A stretch of DNA of 64,000 nt from Methylobacillus caricis. Lineage in GTDB: Bacteria > Pseudomonadota > Gammaproteobacteria > Burkholderiales > Methylophilaceae. Position numbers and translations under genes: made by a program. Shown piece by piece: positions 36,551 through 45,803 of this stretch; position 1 is the first letter of the stretch, and each line of letters opens with the position of its first letter. The stretch covers positions 434,001 through 498,000 of the forward strand of contig NZ_JAJAVD010000004.1 of NCBI RefSeq assembly GCF_020532705.1, given 5' to 3'. The notes below the pieces were generated by a model. That model was not told the origin of the DNA, made no database searches, and worked only from the letters and a program-made list of their open reading frames with translations.

Positions 36551-36576
36551 AAAAGGGCGGATCAACCGCCCTTTTT
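36551..36576. terminator. Bidirectional terminator between ispH and doxX
   Basis: AAAAGGGCGG-ATCAA-CCGCCCTTTTT lies between the convergent ispH (plus) and DoxX-family gene (minus). Both strands show a T run. Confidence 0.92.
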
Positions 36577-36595
36577 CACACGCCAAATATAATGC

Positions 36596-37000
36596 TCAGG
36601 ATTTCTTGCGCAGATTGTCCAGGCTAAAGGCAGTAGGCGCATGCAAGGCCAGAGTGATATATCCGCCTGCAATTGCCAGATACTGCATAAACCCGATCAA
36701 GCCACTCCCTGGGGTTGGATCAGGCAGCTTGAGGAAAACAGCGACAAATATGGCATACACGGCCAGAACATAGGCAGACAGCCTTGTCTTGAAGCCCAGG
36801 AGCAAGGCCAGGCCGAATACCAACTGCACCAGGATCATGAGGGGTGCAAACAGGCCCGGCAGGCCGAAATGGCCAAGGTACGCTTGGTAACTTTCATATC
36901 CAGACGGATTTTGCAGGATGATTGCCAACTGAAACAGTATGGAGACCAGAAAAATTTGCGCCAGCAAAATGCGCCCAAGAAAACCTAAAAACTTAGTCAT
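36596..37000 (-). CDS. DoxX-family membrane protein
   Basis: Four-helix inner-membrane protein of 134 residues. The N-terminal FLGFLGRILLAQIFLVSILFQ and the central FGLPGLFAPLMILVQLVFGLALLLGFKTRLSAYVLAVY match DoxX/YqjF-type proteins. They often act in redox or stress contexts, but the function here is not shown. The ATG at 37000 follows an AGGTAAG-like site. It is a single gene on the minus strand, convergent with ispH. Confidence 0.85.
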   Translation of the reverse strand: MTKFLGFLGRILLAQIFLVSILFQLAIILQNPSGYESYQAYLGHFGLPGLFAPLMILVQLVFGLALLLGFKTRLSAYVLAVYAIFVAVFLKLPDPTPGSGLIGFMQYLAIAGGYITLALHAPTAFSLDNLRKKS

Positions 37001-37129
37001 TATCTTACCTTCTCTTCCGTACGCACATTTGCAATGTGCTTTAGATTTAATTATAGGATCGCCTGTGGCGAAGAAGAGATGATGCCCGTAAGCGTCCGCT
37101 GCTGCAAGCCGACAAAAGGAACCCTTTTG

Positions 37130-37315
37130 ATGAAAACCATCCTGGCCATACCATTACTCCTTATGCTGAATAGCTGTACCCCCAGCGATACTTCCAGCAA
37201 CAAAATTGCCGAAAGCCAACGGGAGATGCTCAATCAAGCCAAGGATGCCGGCGCTACCCTGGAACAAGCTGCACGGCAACGCCAGCAGCAAATCGATGAA
37301 TCAACCTCAGAGTAA
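37130..37315 (+). CDS. Small putative lipoprotein
   Basis: A 61-residue protein with a signal peptide and lipobox (MKTILAIPLLLMLNSCTP; the Cys in LNSC would be lipidated). It is followed by a short helical, Gln/Ala-rich tail (QREMLNQAKDAGATLEQAARQRQQQ) that could form a coiled coil. The ATG at 37130 was chosen because upstream residues in the same frame do not look like part of the protein. It stops one base before the proposed GNAT start, so the two are probably co-transcribed. I do not recognise the family. Confidence 0.65.
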   Translation: MKTILAIPLLLMLNSCTPSDTSSNKIAESQREMLNQAKDAGATLEQAARQRQQQIDESTSE

Positions 37316-37316
37316 A

Positions 37317-37754
37317 ATGGCAACAATGAACTTCTATATCAAGACAGCCGATTGGCAAACCGAACACACACTGATTTCTGCAATCAGGGAGTATGTATTT
37401 ATTCAGGAACAGCAAGTCCCTGCATCACTGGAGTGGGATGGACTGGACGAAACGGCCCTCCACCTTCTGGCACTCACAGAGGATGGCAGGCCGATTGGCT
37501 GCGTCAGGATACTGAGCGATGCCAGCATAGGCCGCATGGCTGTCATCAAGGATTGGCGTAACAAGGGAATTGGTAAAGCCTTATTGCAGGCAGCCATTGA
37601 AACCTGCAGACAGAACGGCTGGCTGGATATTCATCTATCGGCACAAACGCATGCCATTCCGTTTTATGAAAAATCAGGCTTCAAGATTGCCAGTGATGAA
37701 TACATGGACGCCGGCATCCCCCATAAAGCCATGAAACTACACATAAGTAATTGA
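37317..37754 (+). CDS. GNAT-family N-acetyltransferase
   Basis: Acetyl-CoA-dependent acyltransferase of about 145 residues. The N-terminus has the YVFIQEQQVPASLEWDGLDETALHLLA segment typical of the ElaA/YjcF type. The acetyl-CoA-binding motif A is visible as IGRMAVIKDWRNKGIGKALLQAA, with ending IPFYEKSGFKIASDEYMDAGIPHKAM. Starts at 37317, 37326 and 37296 are all possible; none has a strong ribosome site. The substrate is unknown. It lies between a small lipoprotein gene and the Fae-family gene. Confidence 0.87.
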   Translation: MATMNFYIKTADWQTEHTLISAIREYVFIQEQQVPASLEWDGLDETALHLLALTEDGRPIGCVRILSDASIGRMAVIKDWRNKGIGKALLQAAIETCRQNGWLDIHLSAQTHAIPFYEKSGFKIASDEYMDAGIPHKAMKLHISN

Positions 37755-37771
37755 TTGACCGCGGCGCTTAT

Positions 37772-37800
37772 TTGCCCAGCTACTGTTGCTTGGGTAAAAT
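37772..37800 (+). promoter_or_regulatory. Probable sigma-70 promoter of the fae-like gene
   Basis: TTGCCC (37772-37777), a 17-bp spacer and TAAAAT (37795-37800) lie 40 bp before the fae-like ATG. The two boxes match the consensus at 4 of 6 and 5 of 6 positions. Confidence 0.5.
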
Positions 37801-37839
37801 ACGCCGTTTAGTTCGTTACCACTCCTTAAGGATACCCAG

Positions 37840-38391
37840 ATGTCAAAAATCGTTTTCAAGGCTGGTGAAGCCACCATTTTCAGCGAAGGCAAGGACGTTA
37901 CCGCGGCCATGCCAGAAATCCTGATTGGCGCCGTTGATGGCCCAGTCGGTACTGCATTTGCCAACATGATGGCACAAAGCAAAGGCCACACAGCGATGTT
38001 TGCCGTGCGCGACATCAATCAGCTGGTACGTCCTGCTACCATGATGGTGCCTAAAGTCACCCTGAAAGACTCCATCAACATCGAACTGTTCGGTGGTGTT
38101 GTGCAAGCCGCTACCGCTGACGCGATCCTGGACTGTGTCATCGAAGGCATTATCCCCAAGGATCAAGTGAACGACCTTTGCATCGTGAGCCTGGTCTGGA
38201 TTGATCCAGGCTGTGGCCCATTGGCCAAGGAAGGCAAGCTGGACAAGGCCGACATGTACAAGAACAACTACGAAGCCACCAAGCTTGCTATCAAGCGTGC
38301 ACTGAATGATGAGCCTACCATTGATGAACTGATTGCCAACCGTCACAAGATCAAGCACTGCATGTGGGAAGAGAGCTGGGGCGATATCTAA
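37840..38391 (+). CDS. Formaldehyde-activating enzyme (Fae) family protein, His-less paralogue
   Basis: Fae condenses formaldehyde with tetrahydromethanopterin in methylotrophs. This 183-residue protein matches the family along its length (EILIGAVDGPVGTAFAN, EGIIPKDQVNDLCIVSLVWIDP, NNYEATKLAIKRALNDEP). The catalytic His of canonical Fae, which stands just before the DLIIG strand, appears replaced by Met24 (TAAMPEILIG). It also has an extended Cys-containing C-terminus (IKHCMWEESWGDI). It therefore looks like one of the Fae paralogues whose role is unclear: a formaldehyde-binding or regulatory part, or a different activity. An AAGGA ribosome site supports the ATG. No other H4MPT-pathway gene lies nearby. 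It is a single-gene unit with its own promoter and terminator. Confidence 0.85.
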   Translation: MSKIVFKAGEATIFSEGKDVTAAMPEILIGAVDGPVGTAFANMMAQSKGHTAMFAVRDINQLVRPATMMVPKVTLKDSINIELFGGVVQAATADAILDCVIEGIIPKDQVNDLCIVSLVWIDPGCGPLAKEGKLDKADMYKNNYEATKLAIKRALNDEPTIDELIANRHKIKHCMWEESWGDI

Positions 38392-38414
38392 CTCTCAGCC
38401 TTGCAAGTAATTAA

Positions 38415-38441
38415 AAAAAAGCCCGCTATGCGGGCTTTTTT
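38415..38441. terminator. Bidirectional terminator after the fae-like gene
   Basis: AAAAAAGCCCGC-TAT-GCGGGCTTTTTT lies between the fae-like gene (plus) and the TonB-dependent receptor gene (minus). Confidence 0.93.
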
Positions 38442-38465
38442 ATACCTAAAACTTACCGACTTCGA

Positions 38466-40595
38466 TTACCAATAGTAGGTAGCACTCGCTATCACCTGCC
38501 TCCGAGCACCCAGCCAACAATCACCACGCGCAATACAAGTGGATACATATTCCTTGTCAAACAGATTACTGGCATTCAGGGCATAGCGCCACGAGCCATA
38601 ATCCAGCCCTAGCATCGCATCCACCAGGGTGGCATCTGGTGCCTTGATCTGATGATTGGAATCCGATGAGCTACCGAGGTAACGCACGCCCAACCCTGCA
38701 CGCCAACCGTTAATCTCTCCTATTGAAAACCGCTTCACGGCCCATGCTGAGGCCAAGTGCTTGGGTATGGTCTCCACCTGATTGCCTTTCTCGGAATCAA
38801 CATTGGTCTTGCTGTACCGCGCATCGGTATAACTGTAGCTGGCAATGATATCCAAATGGTTGGGCAACGAAGTGACCGCTTCAAGTTCAAGCCCCTGCGA
38901 GTGGATTTCTCCTTTCTGCACAGAGTTGTTAGGGCTGAGCGGGTCTGTCGTGGTGCGATTCTTGTCATGAATATCAAACAGCGCGGCCGTGAAGCGACTA
39001 CGTGAGCCTACAGGCTGGTACTTGATACCCACTTCCCACTGCTTGCCTTCCTGGGGTTTGAATAGATCTCCTCCCCTTGTGGTGCCCGCCACCGGCAAAA
39101 AAGATTCCGCATAACTCACATAAGGTGCCCAGCCATTGTCTGCCACGTAACTTAAGCCGTAGCGCTGTGTCAGTGCATGATCGCGTTGCGCATCTGAGCC
39201 ATCTGTCTGGTTTTTAGCTTCGTCCCGCCTGATACCGGCCGTGAGTATCCAGTGCCGGTCGAATTTCACCTGATCCTGCAGATACACACCCGTCTGGAAT
39301 AGACGCGCCACCGGTTGGTCGGTTAACAACAAACCCGAGGTATCCACGGTGCTATAGACCGGGTCATAGACATCAATCGGGTTCCCTGTGCCATCATCGG
39401 ACCCACTGGTTTTGGCTTGGCGGAAACGCGAGTAATCCAGCCCCAGCAGCACCGTATGTTCAACACTGCCAGTATTGAATTTAGCCTGCAGGTGATTATC
39501 GATATTAACCGTAGTGGAGTCGCTGATTGATACATCCACATAGCGATTCAACACGCGCTGGCCGGCATCGATATAGGGATTGCTGCTGAAGCTGTTGGGA
39601 TAAAGGCTGCGGTAGTCATTGCGGCTACTGGTATATCTGGCATTCTGCCTGAAGCTGATTGTGTCATTGAATGCATGTTCAAACGCCCATCCCAAGTGGG
39701 TAGACTCTGTCGTATAGCGGTCAAAGCTGGGGTCACCGATATAGTGGTCACCGGGAATTTTGCCATTAGGGTTAGTCCGCAACACACCAGACCAGGGCAG
39801 AAATTGCGGGGTAGGCCTGCCATCATTGAGCTGGTATTGTCCCAGCAGGGTCAGGCTGGTTTTGTCGCTGGGCTTCCAGGTAAGGGAAGGCGCTATCAGC
39901 GTGCGTTCATCATAGGCATGCTTGACTTGGCTGTCGCTATCCCGACCCAGCAATACCAGCCGATAGAATAATGTGTCTGAATCAGCCACTGGACCAGTGA
40001 AGTCCGCCTGTATCTGCTTGCGCTGATAGTTGCCTAGGGAAACTCCCATTTCACGCTTTGCAATTTCCTGTGGCCGCTTCGAGACAAGATTGACGATACC
40101 GCCTACCCCACCCCCGCCATAAAGCATGGAAGAAGGTCCACGCAATACCTCTACCCGCTCCATGGCATAAGGATCAGGCCGTGTGGTTTCGGAATAGAAG
40201 GTATTGATGCCGCGCAAACCATTGAGATATTGCGTGGCATCCATGCCTCGCACCGCATAGCTGTCACCCCGGGAATCCAGGCCATACTGGTCAGCCACCA
40301 CACCTGCGCTGTAACGTAATACTTCCTGTATGGATTGAGCGCGCTGATCTTCGATCTGATCCGCAGTGATGACAGAAATGGACTGCGGAGTTTCGAGGAT
40401 GGAAGTATCAGTCTTGGTAGCCGTTGCGCTACGTTTGGCGGTATATCCCCGGACAAAGCCGGTCGGACTTTCTTTCTCGGTTTGAGTATTCACCTGGACT
40501 TCAGGCAGTTTTTCTTCCGCTGCCTGCGCAATCCAGGAGGCCAGCATGGATGAAACAACAATAGCGCATTGATAATAGAATGATGGAGGGTTCAT
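38466..40595 (-). CDS. TonB-dependent siderophore receptor
   Basis: Outer-membrane ferric-siderophore receptor of about 709 residues. A signal peptide (cleavage after WIAQA) precedes a possible TonB-box region. The plug domain follows, with TPQSISVITADQIEDQRAQSIQEVLRYSAGV, SYAVRGMDATQYLNGLRGINTF and MERVEVLRGPSSMLYGGGGVGGIVNLVSKRPQ. The C-terminal barrel ends in ATYYW with a terminal aromatic. The pattern is of the FhuE/FpvA-type hydroxamate or catecholate receptors; the ligand is not predictable. The ATG at 40595 has a CAGGAG ribosome site; an upstream in-frame start does not look like a signal peptide. Divergent from a PepSY protein, with a possible Fur box between. Confidence 0.92.
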   Translation of the reverse strand: MNPPSFYYQCAIVVSSMLASWIAQAAEEKLPEVQVNTQTEKESPTGFVRGYTAKRSATATKTDTSILETPQSISVITADQIEDQRAQSIQEVLRYSAGVVADQYGLDSRGDSYAVRGMDATQYLNGLRGINTFYSETTRPDPYAMERVEVLRGPSSMLYGGGGVGGIVNLVSKRPQEIAKREMGVSLGNYQRKQIQADFTGPVADSDTLFYRLVLLGRDSDSQVKHAYDERTLIAPSLTWKPSDKTSLTLLGQYQLNDGRPTPQFLPWSGVLRTNPNGKIPGDHYIGDPSFDRYTTESTHLGWAFEHAFNDTISFRQNARYTSSRNDYRSLYPNSFSSNPYIDAGQRVLNRYVDVSISDSTTVNIDNHLQAKFNTGSVEHTVLLGLDYSRFRQAKTSGSDDGTGNPIDVYDPVYSTVDTSGLLLTDQPVARLFQTGVYLQDQVKFDRHWILTAGIRRDEAKNQTDGSDAQRDHALTQRYGLSYVADNGWAPYVSYAESFLPVAGTTRGGDLFKPQEGKQWEVGIKYQPVGSRSRFTAALFDIHDKNRTTTDPLSPNNSVQKGEIHSQGLELEAVTSLPNHLDIIASYSYTDARYSKTNVDSEKGNQVETIPKHLASAWAVKRFSIGEINGWRAGLGVRYLGSSSDSNHQIKAPDATLVDAMLGLDYGSWRYALNASNLFDKEYVSTCIARGDCWLGARRQVIASATYYW

Positions 40596-40733
40596 GATGC
40601 TCCTGCAAAGTGTTGAAAACACACAGCAGCAAACCCGGTCAAGTGACACACTGAGCCGGAATATGCCAGACTGCGCATAATCCCCGATTCAGATGCCCTG
40701 CATTATAAAATCAAGATTTATTATTTATTTTAA

Positions 40734-40748
40734 TAAAACTCATTAGCA
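40734..40748. promoter_or_regulatory. Candidate Fur box between siderophore receptor and PepSY gene
   Basis: Read on the minus strand, TGCTAATGAGTTTTA matches 10 of 14 fixed positions of the Fur 7-1-7 motif TGATAATNATTATCA. It lies in the AT-rich divergent region of two iron-uptake genes. The match is moderate, and alternative iron regulators cannot be excluded. Confidence 0.4.
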
Positions 40749-40799
40749 ATTATATAAAATAGTCACTTCAGATTCCACCTGTTATGAAAACAAGCCGTA

Positions 40800-41984
40800 A
40801 TGCGTAAATATCTAGTTGTGCTACATCGCTGGTTTGGCCTGGCCATGGCTGCGTTCCTGTTGATTGCCGGTGCCACGGGGGCAGTCATATCCTGGGACCA
40901 CGAACTGGATGAGTGGCTCAACCCCCACCTGTTCAAGGCCAATAGTACTGGCCAGTACCAGGATGCACTCCAGCTTGCCAATGCACTGGAGCAGCGCGAT
41001 CCCAAGCTACTGGTGACCTATTTGCCGCTGGATATAGAAGCAGGGCATGCACTGGGGCTCGGAGTCCATGCGCGCATGGACCCTCAAACAGCCAAGGCCT
41101 ATGAATTGGGCTACAACCAGGTTGCCATCAATCCCGTCAATGGCGAAATCCAGGGCAAACGGCTGTGGGGCGAAGTTTCCCTCAGCCGGGAGAACCTGCT
41201 GCCTTTCCTCTATAAGCTGCACTACAGCATGCATATTCCCGATATGTGGGGCATGGAGCTGGGTATCCTGTTCATGGGCATCATTGCCATCATTTGGGTA
41301 TTTGATAACCTGATTGCCCTCTGGATATCCTTTCCCAACGTCAAGTCATGGCGCAAATCTTTTGTTTTTCGCTGGAAGCAGGGCGGCCGTAAGCTCAATT
41401 TCGACCTGCACCGCTCAGGCGGGGTATGGGTATGGCTGCTGTTACTTCTGCTGGCAGTCACTTCCGTTTCCATGAACCTCAACTTCCAGGTCATGCGCCC
41501 GATTGTAGAAACATTCTCCACGCTGACCCCCAACCCTTTTGCCTCACGCATCCCTAATGCAGAAGACCAGCCCATAGAGCCAGGAATCAAGCGGGAGGCA
41601 ATCCTGGAGATTGCAAGAAAGGAAGCCAGCGGCCGTGGCTGGACAGCGCCAGCTGGCGCCGTGTTCTACTCACCTGCCTTTGGCATTTACGGTGTGGGAT
41701 TTTTTGAGGCAGGCAATGACCACGGCGATGGTGGCCTGGGCAACCCCTGGCTGTATTTTGATGGCCAGGACGGATCACCTGCTGGCACTGTCATTCCGGG
41801 CAGCGGCAGCGCAGGCGATATTTTCATGCAAGCACAGTTTCCACTTCATTCCGGGCGCATCCTGGGCCTGCCGGGGCGTGTGATGATTTCAATCATGGGT
41901 GCAATAGTAGCCATGCTGAGCATTACCGGCATCATCATCTGGCTACGTAAACGCAAAGCCAGGTTGACTGCAAAAACAGCCTAA
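40800..41984 (+). CDS. PepSY-domain iron-associated membrane protein
   Basis: Inner-membrane protein of 394 residues of the PepSY_TM/PiuB type. Four membrane segments are visible (WFGLAMAAFLLIAGATGAVIS, LGILFMGIIAIIWVFDNLIA, VWVWLLLLLLAVTSVSMN, VMISIMGAIVAMLSITGIIIWL). Two periplasmic loops contain PepSY-like folds and His residues (LHRWFGL, LHYSMHIPDMWG, LHRSG). Relatives near siderophore receptors are thought to reduce ferric siderophores or help iron import. The ATG at 40800 has no good ribosome site; a 7-codon ORF (40784-40807) overlaps it. The neighbouring divergent receptor supports an iron role. Confidence 0.86.
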   Translation: MRKYLVVLHRWFGLAMAAFLLIAGATGAVISWDHELDEWLNPHLFKANSTGQYQDALQLANALEQRDPKLLVTYLPLDIEAGHALGLGVHARMDPQTAKAYELGYNQVAINPVNGEIQGKRLWGEVSLSRENLLPFLYKLHYSMHIPDMWGMELGILFMGIIAIIWVFDNLIALWISFPNVKSWRKSFVFRWKQGGRKLNFDLHRSGGVWVWLLLLLLAVTSVSMNLNFQVMRPIVETFSTLTPNPFASRIPNAEDQPIEPGIKREAILEIARKEASGRGWTAPAGAVFYSPAFGIYGVGFFEAGNDHGDGGLGNPWLYFDGQDGSPAGTVIPGSGSAGDIFMQAQFPLHSGRILGLPGRVMISIMGAIVAMLSITGIIIWLRKRKARLTAKTA

Positions 41985-41994
41985 CGCTTCAGTT

Positions 41995-43101
41995 TCAGGA
42001 AAATACCAGCTGCCGCTGCTCAGTAACAGGCATGGCGGAGTCGCGCTTCTGCAATTGCTGGAGAATCTTGCGTACCGGTACCGGCAATGCAGCCTCTATC
42101 GCCCGCGGCAGCTCCATCCACTCCCAGCCTGGTTCCTGTAGCGATAATGGGGACTCCAGAGCCATGACTGGCTGCGGCCGGATATGCAACTTGAAATGGG
42201 TAAAGACATGAGTCAATTGAGGCAATGGCTCCAGCAGGACCAGGCCATGCATATGCAGACGTTGCTGCGACCAGGCAATGGCATCATCATCCAGCGCCAG
42301 CTCTGGCAGGCTCCACAATCCTCCCCAGATACCGCTTCCCGGCCGCTTTTCAAGCAACACCCGCTCACCATGCTGCAGGATCACCATTTGCACTTGTTTC
42401 TCAGGAATGGCCTTGCGAGGCTTGGAGGCAGGCAACTCTTTCACTCGTTGCTGCAAATAGGCACCACAGCTTTCATGCAAGGGACAATCCAGGCAGCGTG
42501 GACGACTGCGTGTGCACAGCGTCGCGCCCAAATCCATCAATCCCTGCGCATAAGCGCCCATCTCGTGCTCCGGCTGCATATTTTCTGCAATCTGCCACAT
42601 TGCTTTCTCCACCTTGGGCAGTCCAGGCCAACCTTCAACCAGGAAATGCCGGGCAAAAACACGCTTCACATTTCCGTCAAGAATGGGTTGAGAAAATCCA
42701 AATGCAAAAGAGGAAATAGCGGCAGCTGTAGAACGGCCTATGCCCGGCAAGGCCTGTATCGCATCAAAATGCTGCGGAAAGCGTCCATCATGCTGCTGCA
42801 TAATAATCTGTGCCGCCTTGTGCAGATTGCGGGCCCGTGAGTAATACCCCAGACCGCTCCAATGCTGCATCACATCATCCTGGCTGGCTATGGCCAGGCT
42901 GGCGATATCCGGGAACCGTTGCATGAATTTCTGGTAATAGCCAATCACGGCAGCTACCTGTGTCTGCTGCAACATGATTTCAGATACCCAGATGGCGTAC
43001 GGATCCTGGGTATCCTGCCAGGGAAGGTCGTGGCGGCCATGCACTTTCTGCCACGCAATCAGGCGTTCAGAGATAGAGACAAGGTCGGAGGAGGATGGCA
43101 T
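41995..43101 (-). CDS. mutY: A/G-specific adenine glycosylase MutY
   Basis: DNA glycosylase that removes A mispaired with 8-oxoG. The 368 residues show the helix-hairpin-helix ALPGIGRSTAAAISSFAFG followed by the catalytic Asp in QPILDGNVKRVFARH. The early helix WVSEIMLQQTQVAAV and the [4Fe-4S] loop CTRSRPRCLDCPLHESC (C-x6-C-x2-C-x5-C) are present. The C-terminal NUDIX-like domain recognises 8-oxoG (LLEKRPGSGIWGGLWSLPE). The ATG follows the AsmA-family stop by 8 bp, so the two are in one operon, a common betaproteobacterial order. Confidence 0.97.
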   Translation of the reverse strand: MPSSSDLVSISERLIAWQKVHGRHDLPWQDTQDPYAIWVSEIMLQQTQVAAVIGYYQKFMQRFPDIASLAIASQDDVMQHWSGLGYYSRARNLHKAAQIIMQQHDGRFPQHFDAIQALPGIGRSTAAAISSFAFGFSQPILDGNVKRVFARHFLVEGWPGLPKVEKAMWQIAENMQPEHEMGAYAQGLMDLGATLCTRSRPRCLDCPLHESCGAYLQQRVKELPASKPRKAIPEKQVQMVILQHGERVLLEKRPGSGIWGGLWSLPELALDDDAIAWSQQRLHMHGLVLLEPLPQLTHVFTHFKLHIRPQPVMALESPLSLQEPGWEWMELPRAIEAALPVPVRKILQQLQKRDSAMPVTEQRQLVFS

Positions 43102-43109
43102 TTACAGAC

Positions 43110-45803
43110 TCACAAGCCCAATAATTTATTGAGTTTCTTCTTGGCTTTGTCTTCAGGCGTGGTTGCTGCTGGAGGCTGATTATCAGTACTTTCCTGCTTC
43201 GGGTCGTCCTGCTTCTTTTTATTCAACAGGGATTTCAGGGCATCCTCGCGATTGCCCTCCAGCAGGTTCTTGACTGCGTCAGCCTTGGCACCGCCAGCCC
43301 CTTCAAGCAACTTTTTTTGGGCAAGCGCTGTGGCCAATCCTGCAAAATCTATCGCATAAGCCGGCTTGGCAAAAGTCCCGGTCAGCTTGACCGGTACAGT
43401 CAAGCCGTTTAGTTCCTGCAAGTCCGCACCGCCTTGCCCCTTGAGAGAAGCCACGACGGTGGGCTTGGCGAGATAATCAAGCTTCTCGTGTGCAATATCG
43501 ATATTGCCGCTACCAGTGATACGGAACAGCGGGGCCTTCATGCTGAGATCCTGGTTATGCGCCACACCATTCTGGATGTTGAAGCTGGCCACCATCTCGC
43601 TGAAATCAGTTTTCTTGCTTTTATCTCCCTCCACATTGCTATTGCCCTTGAGCATATTGAGCTTATCCTTGGCCCCACGCAGGGTACCGGCAATATCAAT
43701 GCCCTTGACCGCGCCATCGCTTAAATTGAGGGCAGCCTTGCCATTCAACGCCTGCTTGAACGCACCCACCGTATCCCCTTTGGTTGTCACATCAAGACTA
43801 AGGCTACCCTTGCCACTCAACATATCGTTATTGATGGCATCTACCAGCAAAGGGCCAACAGCAATTCCTTTCATGTCTTGCTTGATGGCGATGCTTGGCG
43901 TAGCACGGGCGTCAACCGTCAGGGCGCCATTCATGGAGCCCTCATAGAGGTTGGCGGAAAAAGGGGATAATTCGGCCACCCCCGAGTCCGCTTTTAGTTT
44001 GATGCGTACGTTGGTACTTTTGACATTGGCAAGTTTGAGCCAGCCTATCCGCAATTCGCCATTAGCGTTGAGTTGGCGCAGGGCACTTAAATCTATCGGC
44101 GCATCTGGATTCGCTGGCTGTGCAGCCGCTTCTTTCTTGGCAGGCTTGGCTTCGGAGTCAGTGATGTAACGGTCCGCATCCACCTTGTCGATATCCACGT
44201 CGAAATTATAGATAGGCTTGGCAAACCGGCTGATGCCAAACTTGCCCTTGATTGTGGTTTCATCCAGCTTGACGTTGAACGGGTTGACATTCAACTGCTC
44301 GCCATCTGCCTTGATGCCGAGTTTGAGGCCGGACAAGCGGTATTGCTCGTAAATAATGCTGCCTATATTGACGTTGCCCTGCAACAGAAGGTCCTTCAAT
44401 GCGGAAAGGTCCGGCGCTGGCTCGTTGCCTTTGGCAGCCGTCTTGCCAGCTGGCTTTTCTGCAGGTTTGGCGCCTGCAGTCTTGCTACCCAATAGCTTGT
44501 TGAGGTCCAGCTTGTCACCGTTGAGGTTGAACCTGATATCTGGTTTGCTGAAACCGGCTACGGCCACATCGCCCTTGAGCTTGGTATCTTCCACATCCAG
44601 GCTGAAATCGCTGTTCACTTTTTCCTGCTTGATGTCAGCCAGGAGCTTGAGAGCAAAATCGCCCTGGGCTGCCCCTTTTGGCAACGCCTTATCCTTGATA
44701 TCTATCTTGCCTGCGAGTTTGGGCAATTCAAACACAAGCTGTTCCAGATTACCTTTGAACGGAGATGAGAACTTGCTCTCCACGCTGCGCTCAGCCTGCT
44801 TGATGGATACTTCACCATTGATACCGCTGCTTTGCAATTCACGTGGCGAGCCCTTGATGTCCGCCAATACCAGCTTAGCCTTGAGGACATCCGAACCTTT
44901 TTCCTGGCTGAAAGCCAGTTCCGCCTGCTCCCCGCTCACCGTATCTTTCTGGACTACCAGCTTGGGAGCAGCGATATCCGCCGTTAACTTTGCGCCATCC
45001 AGGTTGCCCGAAAAAGCCAGTTTCAAGCTGTTAACCAACAGTTCCATATTCTCAGGCCTGGCGTCCATGTCACCAGTCAGCCGGATATCAGCACCACTGA
45101 CAGTAGCAATATCGCCTTTGACCACTGCATCAAGCTTGCTTGCAGCAAAATGCTTGGCTTCAATATCGGCCATGAAATTGCCGTTGAGTTTAACTATTGC
45201 ATTAATCTTGGGCTGTGTAGTAGCCAGTTGAAAATCCGTCGCCAGATCAAATGGCGTAGCCAAAGCGACGCGGCCTGTCTCGAGATTGAATTTGCTGATG
45301 CTATATTCGCTATCAGTCTGCTCATCACGGAAATTCACGGCGGAATTACTGACATTGACGCCTGAAATATCAAACTTGATCTGCTCGGATGGTTCTTCCT
45401 CATCCTGGCTCAGCAAATCATCAAAATTGGTAGTGCCATCCTTGTACCGCACGATATTGGCTCTCGCGCCATCTACGTAAACGGTATCAACCACCAAATC
45501 CTTCTTGAGCAATGGCAATAGTGCCAAGGATACTTTCAGGCCGTTGACTGCAGCAAACTCCTTGTCACTGTTATGCTCCGAAAGAGATATCCTGCCAAGG
45601 TCTGCACCAAGCTTGGGCCAGAAGGCGAGCTTGATGTCCCCTTCTATATTCAGCGTACGCTGCTTCTTATCCTTCACTAGTTTGACGATCATCGGTTTGT
45701 AATCATTGGGGTTAAACGTCGCGGCAAACACCGCCACGATAATGACCAGCACCAGCACGAAACCACCGAGGCCAAACAAGGAGTATTTAAGAAGTTTATT
45801 CAT
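43110..45803 (-). CDS. AsmA-family envelope protein
   Basis: Inner-membrane-anchored periplasmic protein of about 897 residues in the AsmA family, whose members take part in phospholipid transport to the outer membrane. An N-terminal membrane helix (LFGLGGFVLVLVIIVAVFAATF) is followed by the NPNDYKPMIVKLVKDKKQRTLNIEGDIKLAFWPKLGADL signature. The body is a long beta-rich AsmA region, and the C-terminal part (GKGSLSLDVTTKGDTVGAFKQALNGKAALNLSDGAVKGIDI) is the conserved AsmA C-terminal domain. The ATG at 45803 has an AGGAAG site; a longer start adds an unlikely N-terminus. mutY follows after 8 bp. Confidence 0.92.
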   Translation of the reverse strand: MNKLLKYSLFGLGGFVLVLVIIVAVFAATFNPNDYKPMIVKLVKDKKQRTLNIEGDIKLAFWPKLGADLGRISLSEHNSDKEFAAVNGLKVSLALLPLLKKDLVVDTVYVDGARANIVRYKDGTTNFDDLLSQDEEEPSEQIKFDISGVNVSNSAVNFRDEQTDSEYSISKFNLETGRVALATPFDLATDFQLATTQPKINAIVKLNGNFMADIEAKHFAASKLDAVVKGDIATVSGADIRLTGDMDARPENMELLVNSLKLAFSGNLDGAKLTADIAAPKLVVQKDTVSGEQAELAFSQEKGSDVLKAKLVLADIKGSPRELQSSGINGEVSIKQAERSVESKFSSPFKGNLEQLVFELPKLAGKIDIKDKALPKGAAQGDFALKLLADIKQEKVNSDFSLDVEDTKLKGDVAVAGFSKPDIRFNLNGDKLDLNKLLGSKTAGAKPAEKPAGKTAAKGNEPAPDLSALKDLLLQGNVNIGSIIYEQYRLSGLKLGIKADGEQLNVNPFNVKLDETTIKGKFGISRFAKPIYNFDVDIDKVDADRYITDSEAKPAKKEAAAQPANPDAPIDLSALRQLNANGELRIGWLKLANVKSTNVRIKLKADSGVAELSPFSANLYEGSMNGALTVDARATPSIAIKQDMKGIAVGPLLVDAINNDMLSGKGSLSLDVTTKGDTVGAFKQALNGKAALNLSDGAVKGIDIAGTLRGAKDKLNMLKGNSNVEGDKSKKTDFSEMVASFNIQNGVAHNQDLSMKAPLFRITGSGNIDIAHEKLDYLAKPTVVASLKGQGGADLQELNGLTVPVKLTGTFAKPAYAIDFAGLATALAQKKLLEGAGGAKADAVKNLLEGNREDALKSLLNKKKQDDPKQESTDNQPPAATTPEDKAKKKLNKLLGL

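Noticed and set aside
40784-40807. Seven-codon ORF MKTSRNA overlapping the PepSY gene start
   Set aside because: No ribosome site, and such short ORFs are common by chance; it is mentioned only because the PepSY start also lacks one.
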